Shown: in pieces, positions 22,169 to 31,689 of the stretch
How positions within the stretch are numbered: position 1 is the first letter of the stretch
Layout: the number at the start of each line of letters is the position of its first letter
Assembly: GCF_000428725.1 (NCBI RefSeq)
Contig: NZ_AUAM01000013.1
Location: 62,001-126,000 of the forward strand
DNA length: 64,000 bases
From: Psychromonas aquimarina ATCC BAA-1526
GTDB taxonomy: Bacteria > Pseudomonadota > Gammaproteobacteria > Enterobacterales > Psychromonadaceae
Direction of reading: 5' to 3'
Position numbers and translations under genes: made by a program
Notes under the pieces: model-generated
What the model saw: the letters and a program-made list of their open reading frames with translations, nothing else
The model's database searches: none
What the model was told of the DNA's origin: nothing

Positions 22169-22525
22169 TTAAGCTAGTGCTTTTTTAGCAACTTCAACTA
22201 AGTGAGCAAATGTTGCTTTATCAAATACTGCGATGTCTGCAAGGATCTTACGATCGATTTCAACAGAAGCCTTTTTAAGACCATTGATGAAACGGCTGTA
22301 AGATAGACCGCTTAGACGAGATGCAGCGTTAATACGTGCAATCCACAGCTGACGGAATTGACGTTTACGCTGACGACGGTCACGGTAAGCGTATTGACCA
22401 GCTTTAGTTACTGCTTGAACCGCTACGCGATAAACACGTGAACGAGCTCCGTAATAACCTTTAGCTTGTTTTAAGACTTTCTTATGACGTGCACGCGCTT
22501 GTACACCACGTTTTACTCTTGGCAT
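22169..22525 (-). CDS. rplT: 50S ribosomal protein L20
   Basis: L20 is needed for early 50S assembly and represses its own operon in E. coli. The 118-residue protein begins [20 protein letters not shown] and contains [13 protein letters not shown] and the C-terminal globular domain with [13 protein letters not shown]. Length equals the E. coli protein. It follows rpmI after 15 bases. Confidence 0.99.
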   Translation of the reverse strand: MPRVKRGVQARARHKKVLKQAKGYYGARSRVYRVAVQAVTKAGQYAYRDRRQRKRQFRQLWIARINAASRLSGLSYSRFINGLKKASVEIDRKILADIAVFDKATFAHLVEVAKKALA

Positions 22526-22540
22526 TTTTTAATTCCTTAC

Positions 22541-22738
22541 TTAAGCGAATGGTAACATTCTGTTAATACTTGGTACGTCTACTTTCGCTACCATGCTTTG
22601 AGCACGCAGGTGGCGTTTACGTTTAGTAGACTTCTTAGTAAGGATGTGACGTAAGTGTGATTGCTTACGCTTAAAACCACCAGAAGCAGTCTTTTTAAAG
22701 CGCTTTGCAGCACCTTTGTTAGATTTCATTTTAGGCAT
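22541..22738 (-). CDS. rpmI: 50S ribosomal protein L35
   Basis: L35 is a small, very basic 50S protein. The 65-residue sequence [17 protein letters not shown] and the end INRMLPFA are typical. It lies between infC and rplT in the standard order. In E. coli, L20 represses translation from a structured region just upstream of this gene; the 104-base gap here has alternative stems noted separately. Confidence 0.99.
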   Translation of the reverse strand: MPKMKSNKGAAKRFKKTASGGFKRKQSHLRHILTKKSTKRKRHLRAQSMVAKVDVPSINRMLPFA

Positions 22739-22796
22739 TGCGAACTCCGCATTGTTCTAAGTTTATATTAAACCAGTAAGGCGAATGACAACACAG

Positions 22797-22829
22797 TTAT
22801 GCATTTATTAATGCACAACTGCATATAAC
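22797..22829 (-). promoter_or_regulatory. Alternative stems in the infC-rpmI gap
   Basis: TGCAT (22800-22804), ATGCA (22811-22815) and TGCAT (22820-22824) alternate, so the middle word can pair with either neighbour. The position is that of the E. coli L20 operator, so a translational switch is possible; the function is inferred. Confidence 0.3.
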
Positions 22830-22842
22830 ATTACTTTATGCC

Positions 22843-23385
22843 TTAGCTAGCACGTTTAGGGCCTAACACCATAACCATCTGACGGCCTTCCATTTTCGGG
22901 AAAGACTCGACAACAGATATCTCAGCTAAATCCGCTTTAATACGGTTTAGAAGATTCAATCCTAATGACTGGTGTGCCATTTCACGACCACGATAACGCA
23001 GTGTTACTTTAGCTTTGTTACCCTCTTCAAGAAAGCGAGTCAGGTTGCGTAGTTTTACCTGATAATCGCCTTCATCAGTCCCAGGACGGAATTTTATTTC
23101 CTTCAACTGAACCTGTTTCTGATTCTTCCGCTGTTCTTTAACGGATTTACTCTTTTCGTACAGAAATTTGCCATAATTCATGATGCGACAAACTGGCGGC
23201 TCAGCATTTGGGCTGATCTCAACTAAGTCTAAATCTGCATCAATTGCCATTTCTTTTGCTTCATCTAGTGAAACAATACCAACTGGTTTGCCTTCCGAAT
23301 CAGAAAGACGAACTTCAGTCCCAGTGATCTCATCATTCAAACGATGTTTATTGCCCTGTTGCGGGGCTTTTCTTGCACCTTTTAT
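22843..23385 (-). CDS. infC: Translation initiation factor IF-3
   Basis: IF-3 binds the 30S subunit and rejects poor start codons. The start is placed at an ATA codon: it lies 8 bases after GGAGG and gives M-K-G-A-R, aligned with the E. coli M-K-G-G-K start at AUU. The resulting 180 residues equal the E. coli length. A TTG five codons upstream overlaps the Shine-Dalgarno sequence and is unlikely. N-domain [20 protein letters not shown] and C-domain [18 protein letters not shown] are diagnostic. Rare start codons let IF-3 limit its own synthesis, a known feature of this gene. Confidence 0.97.
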   Translation of the reverse strand: MKGARKAPQQGNKHRLNDEITGTEVRLSDSEGKPVGIVSLDEAKEMAIDADLDLVEISPNAEPPVCRIMNYGKFLYEKSKSVKEQRKNQKQVQLKEIKFRPGTDEGDYQVKLRNLTRFLEEGNKAKVTLRYRGREMAHQSLGLNLLNRIKADLAEISVVESFPKMEGRQMVMVLGPKRAS

Positions 23386-23406
23386 AACAAATTCCTCCAA
23401 ATAGAT

Positions 23407-25314
23407 TTAACGACGTGTAATGATTTCTTCTTTAACATAATTAACAAAGTCTTCGACTTTATATTTTCCTAAATCATCACCTTTACGTGTTCTTACAGCC
23501 ACTTCCCCGGCTTCGACTTCTTTATCACCGATAACAAGTAAATACGGAACACGCTTTAAAGTATGCTCGCGGATTTTAAAGCCTATTTTCTCATTTCTCA
23601 AGTCCGAAATGGCTCTAATTCCCGATTTTTTCAATTTATTTACAACTTCCTGCACAAAATCAGACTGTTTGTCGGTAATGTTCATCACCACAACCTGCTG
23701 CGGTGATAACCACGTCGGGTAAATACCTGCGTACTCTTCAGTTAGAATACCGATAAAGCGTTCTAGTGAGCCTAAAATCGCACGGTGGATCATAACCGGC
23801 GTATGGCGTTCGTTATCTTCACCGACAAATGAAGCATCTAGACGACCCGGCATTGAGAAATCAAGCTGGATAGTACCGCACTGCCATGCACGGCCTAAAC
23901 AGTCATACAGAGTAAATTCAATTTTCGGACCATAGAATGCACCTTCGCCCGGCAGTATATCATACTTAATGTCGTTTTTATCTAAGGCATCGCCTAAAGC
24001 AGCTTCAGCTTTATCCCAGGTTGCATCATCACCTACGCGCTGATCCGGGCGGGTTGATAATTTAACTTCGATATCATCAAAACCAAAGGTTTTGTAACAT
24101 TCAAATACCATTTGAATACATGCAGATACTTCACTAAGAATCTGCTCTTCCGTACAGAAGATATGTGCGTCATCCTGAGTAAAGCTGCGCACGCGCATCA
24201 GACCGTGCAGTGAACCCGATGGTTCATTACGGTGACAAGAACCGAACTCTGCCATACGCAGCGGCAGATCACGGTAAGACTTCAACCCCTGGTTAAAGAT
24301 CTGTACATGGCCCGGACAGTTCATCGGTTTAATCGCGTAATCGCGGTTTTCCGAACAAGTACAGAACATATTGTCTTTGTATTTACCCCAGTGACCAGAT
24401 TTCTCCCAAAGAGAACGATCTAATATCTGTGGTGCTTTTACTTCCTGATAATCATAAGCTTCAGTCTGCTCACGAACATATTTCTCTAATTCGCGGTAAA
24501 TAGTCCAGCCGTTATTATGCCAGAACACCATACCCGGTGCTTCTTCCTGCATATGATAAAGGTCTAACTGTTTACCGATTTTACGGTGGTCACGTTTAGC
24601 CGCTTCTTCAAGACGTTTTAGGTATGCCTTAAGCTGCTTTTTATCAGCCCATGCTGTGCCGTAAATACGCTGCAGCATTTTATTGTCTGAATCACCGCGC
24701 CAGTAAGCACCGGCAACTTTCATCAGTTTAAAATACTGACAGAATTTCATTACCGGTACGTGCGGACCACGACACATATCGATATATTCTTCATGATGGT
24801 ATAAACCTGGACGGTCATCTTTGTGGATGCCTTCAAGAATCTCCAGCTTATACTCTTCACCGCGCTCTTTAAAAACGCTGACAGCTTCATCTACCGATAC
24901 TTTCTTTTTAATCACAGAATAATTGGTTTTAACCAGCTCATTCATGCGTTTTTCAATTTTTGCCAGCTCTTCATCATTGATAGCAACATCTAAGTCGATA
25001 TCGTAATAAAAGCCGTTTTCGATAGTCGGACCGATAGCCATTTTAGCTTTAGGGTAAAGCTGTTTAACTGCGTGACCTAATAAATGCGCGCAGGAGTGAC
25101 GTAATATTTCTAAACCTTCATCATCTTTTGCGGTGATGATAGAGATATTTACATCATCTTCAATGGGATCACAGGCATCAACTAATTGACCGTCTACACG
25201 ACCGGCGATACATGCTTTCGCAAGACCCGGACCGATATCAGCGGCGATTTCCATTATTGATGTAGTATTTTCGAATTGACGTTGATTACCGTCGGGAAGA
25301 GTAATTATTGGCAT
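23407..25314 (-). CDS. thrS: Threonyl-tRNA synthetase
   Basis: ThrS charges tRNA-Thr and edits mischarged serine. The ATG at [11 protein letters not shown] is preceded by GAGGA and matches the E. coli start. The 635-residue protein has a TGS domain (about 1-62), the editing domain with [16 protein letters not shown], the class II core with [20 protein letters not shown] (zinc Cys) and [18 protein letters not shown], and a C-terminal anticodon-binding domain. E. coli has 642 aa. It heads the operon, 21 bases before infC. Confidence 0.98.
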   Translation of the reverse strand: MPIITLPDGNQRQFENTTSIMEIAADIGPGLAKACIAGRVDGQLVDACDPIEDDVNISIITAKDDEGLEILRHSCAHLLGHAVKQLYPKAKMAIGPTIENGFYYDIDLDVAINDEELAKIEKRMNELVKTNYSVIKKKVSVDEAVSVFKERGEEYKLEILEGIHKDDRPGLYHHEEYIDMCRGPHVPVMKFCQYFKLMKVAGAYWRGDSDNKMLQRIYGTAWADKKQLKAYLKRLEEAAKRDHRKIGKQLDLYHMQEEAPGMVFWHNNGWTIYRELEKYVREQTEAYDYQEVKAPQILDRSLWEKSGHWGKYKDNMFCTCSENRDYAIKPMNCPGHVQIFNQGLKSYRDLPLRMAEFGSCHRNEPSGSLHGLMRVRSFTQDDAHIFCTEEQILSEVSACIQMVFECYKTFGFDDIEVKLSTRPDQRVGDDATWDKAEAALGDALDKNDIKYDILPGEGAFYGPKIEFTLYDCLGRAWQCGTIQLDFSMPGRLDASFVGEDNERHTPVMIHRAILGSLERFIGILTEEYAGIYPTWLSPQQVVVMNITDKQSDFVQEVVNKLKKSGIRAISDLRNEKIGFKIREHTLKRVPYLLVIGDKEVEAGEVAVRTRKGDDLGKYKVEDFVNYVKEEIITRR

Positions 25315-25482
25315 GCTATTTTCCTCACAGTGATGCTTCCAACCAAAAAGCATTTGTATTATCTATAAAAACGAAGCGCGCATTTTAAAGCAATATAAGC
25401 CGCATGAAAAGCGGCAATTATCAATCGCTTAAAAGTTAAACATATTTTTAATGGATAATGAGTTAAACAGCCTGAAAGTTAT

Positions 25483-25749
25483 CTATTTTTTGCTTTTTGC
25501 CGGGGTGCTTTCTGGTAAAAAATCATTGCCTTTAAACAGATTTAATACCACCTCCTTGTTACTTGCCAGGTACAGACCGAGCTCCTCTAACTGCTCATCA
25601 TCTAAGGTAACCGAGCTTGCTCCCAAAAATGCCGCCAGCTGATCAGCACTGTCTAACATTTTGTCATAAGCATCAGCTTCTTTTTTGCTGGTAAAGGTCA
25701 TTTTTTCAACACCTTTTCTTTCTACAATGTATTTTATAATTACTGCCAC
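25483..25749 (-). CDS. yebG: DNA damage-inducible protein YebG
   Basis: YebG is a small SOS-induced protein of unknown mechanism. The GTG start gives MAVIIKYIVERKG, aligned with E. coli MAVEVKYVV, and has GAGG 5 bases upstream. The 88-residue protein keeps FTSKKEADAYDKMLD and a central DDEQLEELGLYLA. A LexA box lies 41 bases upstream of the start. The gene is followed by thrS on the same strand. Confidence 0.93.
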   Translation of the reverse strand: MAVIIKYIVERKGVEKMTFTSKKEADAYDKMLDSADQLAAFLGASSVTLDDEQLEELGLYLASNKEVVLNLFKGNDFLPESTPAKSKK

Positions 25750-25790
25750 GGCGGCCTCTTTTATAATTCGATAATGAACAGGTACCACAC

Positions 25791-25806
25791 CTGTTTTTTT
25801 ATACAG
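25791..25806 (-). promoter_or_regulatory. LexA (SOS) box upstream of yebG
   Basis: On the minus strand the 16 bases read CTGTATAAAAAAACAG, matching CTG-N10-CAG with the AT-rich centre of LexA sites. A second inverted repeat, ACAGGT-ACCAC-ACCTGT (25778-25794), overlaps its downstream edge. Confidence 0.85.
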
Positions 25807-25897
25807 TAAAATATTTATATTTAAGATGCAAGCTTTGTTTAAAGATATAAACTTTGCTATCTTCTACTTTACCTATTAAAACATATGAATATAGCCA

Positions 25898-26491
25898 GTG
25901 AAAACAATCATCTGCCACCATTGTGATATGGTTTCAAAAGTACCGAAATTAAAAGCGGGTTACGCGGCAAAATGCATACGCTGCGGGCGGCTGATCGCCA
26001 AAAACAGCTTATGTGACCCTTCCGGTATACTGGCTTTATGCATAGCAGCCCTGATTCTTCTTGTACCTGCCTTCTCTTTTCCGTTAATTTCCATTCATCT
26101 GTTAGGCATTACCGAAGGGGCTAATTTATTACAAGGCGCTTTAATGATGACCGACAACGCGCCGGTTGTCTCATTTGTGGTTCTATTTTGTGCTGTGATT
26201 GCACCTACCCTGTTAATTTTAACCATCACTTTCAGCAGTGCCTGTTTAACATTTAACTATCACCCGCCTTATCTGCCGAAAATTTTTAAAATAACCCGTA
26301 TTCTTATACACTGGTCGATGCTTGAGGTATATATGGTGAGTTTAATGGTTGCCATTTTTAAACTCATGACCTACGCCGATCTGTATTTAGGGTCGGGTTT
26401 TTATTTTTTTGCAGCCCTGTTACTGCTTAATATGACGATTTTAAGTAATTATAATAATCATGATTATTGGGAGCGCTATATACATGGATAA
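25898..26491 (+). CDS. letA: LetA/PqiA-type membrane protein, first half
   Basis: LetA is the inner-membrane partner of the LetB tunnel in lipid transport to the outer membrane. This 197-residue protein starts at GTG, with a CxxC...CxxC zinc ribbon (CHHCD, CIRCG at 6-34) and four membrane helices, the layout of one PqiA domain. E. coli LetA (YebS, 427 aa) carries two such domains in one chain; here the second is a separate overlapping ORF. The overlap of 32 bases suggests translational coupling. Confidence 0.85.
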   Translation: MKTIICHHCDMVSKVPKLKAGYAAKCIRCGRLIAKNSLCDPSGILALCIAALILLVPAFSFPLISIHLLGITEGANLLQGALMMTDNAPVVSFVVLFCAVIAPTLLILTITFSSACLTFNYHPPYLPKIFKITRILIHWSMLEVYMVSLMVAIFKLMTYADLYLGSGFYFFAALLLLNMTILSNYNNHDYWERYIHG

Positions 26492-27113
26492 ACGCGCGAC
26501 AGCAGGAAAAACCGGTATAGAACAAGGACTGCAGCTTTGCAGTATCTGCGGCAATTACTCAAAACAGATTGATAACCCAGAAATCTGCCCGGTATGCTTT
26601 AACGATATCAGCCAGCGCAAAAAAAACAGTTTACAAAAAACCTGGGCATTATTAATTACATCAGTGGTATTCATTATCCCGGCAAATTTGTACCCGATTA
26701 CCTATCTGCTGAAAAATAACACTTTATATCCTGATACTATATTTTCAGGAATTTTAAGTTTAATCAACAGTGATATGCTCGGCATTGCTTTAATCGTATT
26801 TGTTGCGTCAATAGCAGTTCCAATTTTTAAAATCGCCGCATTAGCGGTAATTGCATTATCAGTACAGCTGCATTGGAACTTAAGCCCCAAAAAACAGCTC
26901 TGGGCATTTGGATTCGTTGACTGGATAGGAAAATGGTCGATCCTGGATCTGTTTGTTATATCAATTATGGTTGCCGTTTTCGATAAAGGACACCTTTTGT
27001 CCGTATATCCGGGAATCGCGGCAACTTCTTTTACAGTAGTAGTCATCACCACCTTATTTGCAGCTAACAGCTTCGATACACGTTTAATTTGGGACGCTCA
27101 AACACATGAATGA
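26460..27113 (+). CDS. LetA/PqiA-type membrane protein, second half
   Basis: This 217-residue protein repeats the PqiA layout: zinc ribbon CSICG...CPVCF (about 22-43) and four membrane helices (first near residues 60-80). It corresponds to the C-terminal half of E. coli LetA. It overlaps the first half by 32 bases and the LetB gene by 8 bases, so the three genes form one transcription unit. Together the two proteins total 414 residues, close to intact LetA. Confidence 0.85.
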   Translation: MIIGSAIYMDKRATAGKTGIEQGLQLCSICGNYSKQIDNPEICPVCFNDISQRKKNSLQKTWALLITSVVFIIPANLYPITYLLKNNTLYPDTIFSGILSLINSDMLGIALIVFVASIAVPIFKIAALAVIALSVQLHWNLSPKKQLWAFGFVDWIGKWSILDLFVISIMVAVFDKGHLLSVYPGIAATSFTVVVITTLFAANSFDTRLIWDAQTHE

Positions 27114-29772
27114 ACACTTTTCGGAAAACCAGGCACAGATTGTCAAAACTCGTTCAATTTCTCCTATCTGGTTTTTACCTGTTGTGGCGGCCGTTCTCGG
27201 CCTGTGGATTCTATTTCAGAATATCACCCATGCGAATGTACAGGTTAAAATTCACTTTCAAAAAGCGGACAGCATTATCGTTGATAAAACCAAAATCCGC
27301 TATAAAGGTGTGATTGTCGGTACCGTCAAAAAAATTGAACTGGACAGCGCCAGCGGTGTTAATGTTATTGCAGAAATTGAATCCCACGCCACTTTTATGC
27401 TGCGTGAGCAGACTCAGTTCTGGCTGGTTTCACCAAAAGCCTCACTGACTTCAATTAGCGGTTTAGATACCCTGTTTTCAGGCAGCTATATTAATCTAGA
27501 ACCCGGTGACGGTGAAGAAGCAACAGTTTTTGACGCAATTGATGAAGAACCGATATCCATTCCCGATAATGCTTTATTAGTCAGCCTTAAAAGTGATTCT
27601 GCCGGTTCAGTCAGCGTCGGCACGCCCATTTTCTTTAAAAAAATTAAAGTCGGTGAAATTGTGCAGGTGCGTTTAGATGACAGCGGCCGTCATGTCAATA
27701 TCAAGGCCTTTGTCGAAAGCGATTATAGTCACCTGGTAAAAAGCGCCAGCAAGTTTTGGAATATAAGCGGCTTACGGGCTAATATTTCGCGGGCCGGCAT
27801 CGACGTCAATTTAGACAGTATTACTTCGTTAATCGCCGGAGGTATCACATTCAGCTCTCCACAGAAGAGCACAGCGGCTTCCGCAGAGACTCAGTTTGAA
27901 TTATATGAAAACATTGATAAAAGTGAGGCAGGTCAGACCATCGAGCTGACTGTCAATAATATTAACAACCTGCCTAAAGGTGCCGGTATTTTATTTAAAG
28001 GTCACGGCATCGGCAGAATCACTGATATTGAGTATTCCCTTGAGCAGAAACAGTTTATTGCCCAGGCCACTATCAACCCGCAGTTTAGTGAGATGATCAC
28101 TCAAGGAGCTCAATTCTGGGTTGAAAAAACCGCGCTTTCATTTTCTAAAATTAAAAATCTGGGTAATATTATCACCGGCGACTATGTCGCTTTTGCCCCT
28201 GCAGCAGACGCGGAAGTTGCGCAAAAGGCCTCCAGCTTTGCTCTGCAGCAGTCACGCTTACCTGTCTCTCCTGCGCTTGACTTAATGCTGCTTACGGAAG
28301 ATGCGACAGGTTTAAATGCCGGTGATCCGGTCAGTTACCAGGGGATAAAAATCGGCAGCATCCGCAGCTTAGATTTTGCAGAGAACGGCCGTTTTATCGA
28401 AACCTCGATCAGCATAGACAGCAGCTACCAGTACCTGATTAACAAAAACAGTCAGTTTTATTTATTAAGCGGTGTCAATATGAAAGCTTCTCTGCAGGGC
28501 ATAGAGATGCAGTCGACACCTTTAGAGCACCTTCTTTCCGGCGGTATCGGTTTATATAATGCCGAACCGGTCAAAAAATCTGCTAAAAACACGCTCCTCG
28601 ACAAAAATCTGCGCTTCAGATTATACCCTTCCAGAGCGCTTGCCGAAGTGGGCAAAAATGTCTTTAGTAAGCCCTTAATTCTTTCTGTTTTAAGTAAACA
28701 ATTACCCGCAGTCAGCGAAGGCTCACCGGTTTATTACCATAAACTGCCGATTGGAGAAGTAATCGGATTCTCTATCGACAACTCAGGTTTAATGAAAACC
28801 GAGTTAAGTATTAAAGGACAATATAGACACCTTATTAAAGAGCAGAGTATATTCTGGAATATCAGCGGCTTTAATGTAGATGCAGGACTTGGCGGCATTG
28901 AAATACAGGCAGAGTCATTATTAACCATAGTAAAAGGCGGTATTGCAGTTGATCATGGTAAAAAAGACATAGATAACAAATACGCTAACGGCAGTTATAA
29001 GTTGTTCAGCAGTTATGAAAAAGCAGCTAAACCTCCTACTGTTATCACCCTTCTTTTTGACCAGGCCAATGAACTGCAGGTCGGTAGTAAATTACGTCTG
29101 AAAGGCCTGGTTATCGGCAGAATAACGGAGCTGACACTCAGCAGTAAGGGTAAAGTACAGGCAAAAGTAAATGTCAAAGCTGAATTTGCAGCGCAGACAG
29201 CCCGTAAAGGCAGCCGCTTCTGGGTAGTAAGCAGTGATATTTCATTAGCCGGCGCTAAAAATCTGTCAACATTAGTCAGCGGTGTATTTATCAATGTTGA
29301 ACCGGGTAAAGGCGCCCCCGCGACTGAATTTACCGGTGAAGTCAAGGCGCCTATTATTGAACGCAGTAAAACCGGTCTGCCGTTAATTCTACTGACCGAC
29401 AACGCCGGCTCAACCGATATCAACAGCCCTGTTTATCACCGTCAGATCCAGATTGGTGAAGTGATGAGCAAGCAGCTCAGCAGTGATGCATCGGGTGTTG
29501 AAATCGCGGTGAACATCTATCCTGAATATTCACACCTGATCCGTGAAAACTCAATTTTCTGGCCGGCTTCCGGCTTTAACTTAAATGTAGGCATTACCGG
29601 TGTGGCACTGAAATCAACCTCACTGACCTCTTTAATAAAAGGGGGGATCAGTATGAGCACTCCGGACAATAAACCGCTGCAGGAAATGAGTGACGCTTTT
29701 GCCCGCTTTGAACTGAAAAAAGAGTTCAATGAAAGCTGGCTGAACTGGAAACTGGCCATTCCCAAACCGTAG
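27106..29772 (+). CDS. letB: LetB/YebT, seven-MCE-domain lipid transport protein
   Basis: LetB forms a stack of hexameric MCE rings that bridges the periplasm as a lipid tunnel. The 888-residue protein has an N-terminal membrane helix (about 22-42) and seven MCE domains beginning near residues 45, 154, 277, 389, 522, 643 and 758, each with a core like IRYKGVIVGTVKKI or SPVYYHKLPIGEV. E. coli LetB has 877 residues and seven domains. The letA-letB-rsmF order is as in E. coli. Confidence 0.95.
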   Translation: MNEHFSENQAQIVKTRSISPIWFLPVVAAVLGLWILFQNITHANVQVKIHFQKADSIIVDKTKIRYKGVIVGTVKKIELDSASGVNVIAEIESHATFMLREQTQFWLVSPKASLTSISGLDTLFSGSYINLEPGDGEEATVFDAIDEEPISIPDNALLVSLKSDSAGSVSVGTPIFFKKIKVGEIVQVRLDDSGRHVNIKAFVESDYSHLVKSASKFWNISGLRANISRAGIDVNLDSITSLIAGGITFSSPQKSTAASAETQFELYENIDKSEAGQTIELTVNNINNLPKGAGILFKGHGIGRITDIEYSLEQKQFIAQATINPQFSEMITQGAQFWVEKTALSFSKIKNLGNIITGDYVAFAPAADAEVAQKASSFALQQSRLPVSPALDLMLLTEDATGLNAGDPVSYQGIKIGSIRSLDFAENGRFIETSISIDSSYQYLINKNSQFYLLSGVNMKASLQGIEMQSTPLEHLLSGGIGLYNAEPVKKSAKNTLLDKNLRFRLYPSRALAEVGKNVFSKPLILSVLSKQLPAVSEGSPVYYHKLPIGEVIGFSIDNSGLMKTELSIKGQYRHLIKEQSIFWNISGFNVDAGLGGIEIQAESLLTIVKGGIAVDHGKKDIDNKYANGSYKLFSSYEKAAKPPTVITLLFDQANELQVGSKLRLKGLVIGRITELTLSSKGKVQAKVNVKAEFAAQTARKGSRFWVVSSDISLAGAKNLSTLVSGVFINVEPGKGAPATEFTGEVKAPIIERSKTGLPLILLTDNAGSTDINSPVYHRQIQIGEVMSKQLSSDASGVEIAVNIYPEYSHLIRENSIFWPASGFNLNVGITGVALKSTSLTSLIKGGISMSTPDNKPLQEMSDAFARFELKKEFNESWLNWKLAIPKP

Positions 29773-29782
29773 CATTAACAAA

Positions 29783-30047
29783 TATACCCGTTACCAATCA
29801 AAATGCATTTATCAGTCGCTAGCTCGGACACCAAGACAAGGCGCAACATAATGACAATGGCTAGCCCTTATCGAATGTTGCAACGTAGTATTGGTTTTCG
29901 AGCTAGTGACCCACGGGGCAAGCCGTGATGTAAACATCTTCGTTGTTGTGAAGTCTCGATTTAACCCGTTAGATCTTCATCTTCACGCCTAGAATCTGTT
30001 CACCTCTCGACTTGCTGATTTTTGCATCTTGATTGATAACGGGTATA
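29783..30047. repeat. Structured intergenic repeat, copy 2 (265 bp)
   Basis: The outer arms are TATACCCGTTACCAATCAAA and, on the other strand, TATACCCGTTATCAATCAAG, extending to 23 of 25 matching bases. Inside are GGGGCAAG, ACATCTTCGTTGTT, an inner stem GTGAAG/CTTCAC (29948-29953 with 29981-29986), GCCTAGAATCT and CTTGCTGATT. It carries about 90 bases more on the left side than copy 3. Confidence 0.75.
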
Positions 30048-30058
30048 TAAACATGTAT

Positions 30059-30097
30059 AAAGCGCACTTATGCAGCTGCACAAGTGCGTTTTTTTTA
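30059..30097 (+). terminator. letAB terminator
   Basis: A stem CGCACTT/AAGTGCG with a 12-base loop is followed by eight T residues, just before the rsmF ribosome-binding site. Confidence 0.8.
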
Positions 30098-30107
30098 AGG
30101 ATTAATA

Positions 30108-31553
30108 ATGGACAGCAACACGCTTCTACCACAGCTCTTTATCGATAAGATGGGCAGTATTTTACCAAAACATCTGCAGCTTCAAGACCTAATCGACGCC
30201 TGTCAGCGTCCGCTCCGCCGTGCTGTTAGGGTGAACACATTAAAAATATCCGTAAGCGGTTTTAAAAAACGTGCTGTTGAACAGGGCTGGAACTTAACCG
30301 AAATTCCCTGGTGCAGCGAGGGTTTCTGGATTGAAATTGAAAATGAACAAACGCCTCTGGGCAACAGTGCTGAGCATTTAGCCGGGCTTTGTTATATTCA
30401 GGAAGCAAGTTCAATGATGCCGGTTTCTGCACTGTTTCATTTCTTCGAGCAGACAGATAAATCAATACTGCTGGATGCAGCGGCCGCGCCGGGTTCAAAA
30501 ACCACGCAGATGGCGGCTAAAATGGAAAACCACGGCCTGATCATCGCTAATGAATTCTCCTCAAGCCGCATTAAAATGCTCCATGCTAATGTGCAGCGCT
30601 GCGGCATTAAAAACGTCGCATTAACCCATTTTGATGCACAGGTTTTCGGCACATGGCTGCCCGGTACCTTTGATGCGGTTTTGTTAGATGCCCCCTGCTC
30701 GGGCGAAGGCACAGTACGTAAAGACAGATACGCAATGAATAACTGGAGCCAGTCCTCCATTAATGAAATTGCACAGATGCAGCGGGGGCTTATTTTAAGT
30801 GCTTTTCATGCATTAAAAGAAAACGGTATTTTAATCTATTCGACCTGTACATTAAGCCATGAAGAAAACCAGGATATCTGCCACTTCTTAAAAAATGAAT
30901 TTCCAGATCATGTTGAGTTTTTAGATCTGCGCGATCTGTTCAGCGATGCTCATAAAACAGCAACACAGGAAGGTTTTCTGCATATCTGGCCGCAGGTATA
31001 TGACAGCGAAGGTTTCTTTGTAGCGGCAGTTAGAAAGACCCGAAGCAGCACAGTTGAACCGGCTAAAAAACGTTTAGGAAAATTCCCCTTTATCAGACCT
31101 ACCAGGCAGAAAGAGAAAGAACTGTATGACTACTTTGCAGATCAGTTTGCTGTAACAGATATTGAAGGCATGTTATATCAGCGCGATAACGAGTTCTGGC
31201 TGTTTCCTGAGCCGATCAAAGGACTGATCAATGAGCTGCGCTTTTCCCGTTTAGGTATCAAGATTGCCGAAGAGTTTGGTAAAGGGCGTAAAAGCGGCTT
31301 TAAAACCATGCATGAGTTTGTCAGCAGTTTCGGCGATCAGGCGGGCAGAAATAAAATCGAATTAAATGCTGAGCAGGCCAAAGAGTTCTATCAAGGCCGC
31401 GATATACGCGGAGTAGAAACACAGGACGCCTCAGGTGAGATTTTACTGAGTTACCGCGGCAATGTAATAGGTTTAGGCAAAGCCCTTAATAACCGCATTA
31501 AAAACAGCCTGCCGCGTGAAATGATCCGCGATAATAATTTATTTGAAAAATAA
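30108..31553 (+). CDS. rsmF: 16S rRNA (cytosine1407-C5)-methyltransferase RsmF
   Basis: RsmF methylates C1407 of 16S rRNA in the 30S subunit. The 481-residue protein has PLRRAVRVNTLKISV near its N-terminus, the SAM-binding AAAPGSKTTQMA, and the two catalytic cysteine motifs DAPCSGEG and YSTCTLS. The C-terminal extension with YQGRDIRG is typical of RsmF and separates it from RsmB. E. coli RsmF has 479 residues and also follows letB. Confidence 0.96.
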   Translation: MDSNTLLPQLFIDKMGSILPKHLQLQDLIDACQRPLRRAVRVNTLKISVSGFKKRAVEQGWNLTEIPWCSEGFWIEIENEQTPLGNSAEHLAGLCYIQEASSMMPVSALFHFFEQTDKSILLDAAAAPGSKTTQMAAKMENHGLIIANEFSSSRIKMLHANVQRCGIKNVALTHFDAQVFGTWLPGTFDAVLLDAPCSGEGTVRKDRYAMNNWSQSSINEIAQMQRGLILSAFHALKENGILIYSTCTLSHEENQDICHFLKNEFPDHVEFLDLRDLFSDAHKTATQEGFLHIWPQVYDSEGFFVAAVRKTRSSTVEPAKKRLGKFPFIRPTRQKEKELYDYFADQFAVTDIEGMLYQRDNEFWLFPEPIKGLINELRFSRLGIKIAEEFGKGRKSGFKTMHEFVSSFGDQAGRNKIELNAEQAKEFYQGRDIRGVETQDASGEILLSYRGNVIGLGKALNNRIKNSLPREMIRDNNLFEK

Positions 31554-31676
31554 CAGTTCTGCTGAATAAAGCAGGAGTTTCCCTCAAAAGGCTGCGTTTC
31601 TTATTATTTATTTGAACTGCGTCTTTCATTTTGAAAATAAAATACAGTCAATGATTTGTATATCAGGTGATCTTGA

Positions 31677-31686
31677 CTAGACTCAA
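31677..31686 (+). promoter_or_regulatory. Sigma-S-like -10 element
   Basis: CTAGACTCAA matches 8 of 10 bases of CTATACTTAA, the extended -10 typical of RpoS promoters. TTGACT (31673-31678) overlaps it and has no good -10 at normal spacing. It would drive the candidate small RNA. Confidence 0.45.
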
Positions 31687-31689
31687 AGT

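Larger units (their letters stand above)
29773..30107. other. 335-base gap between letB and rsmF
   Basis: Almost the whole gap is the structured repeat at 29783-30047, followed by a terminator. The rsmF ribosome-binding site (AAGG) lies directly after the terminator. Confidence 0.7.

Noticed and set aside
25399-25415. GCCGC/GCGGC hairpin as a yebG terminator or thrS operator
   Set aside because: A 5-bp stem with no T-run on the minus strand, and no tRNA-like features could be seen.
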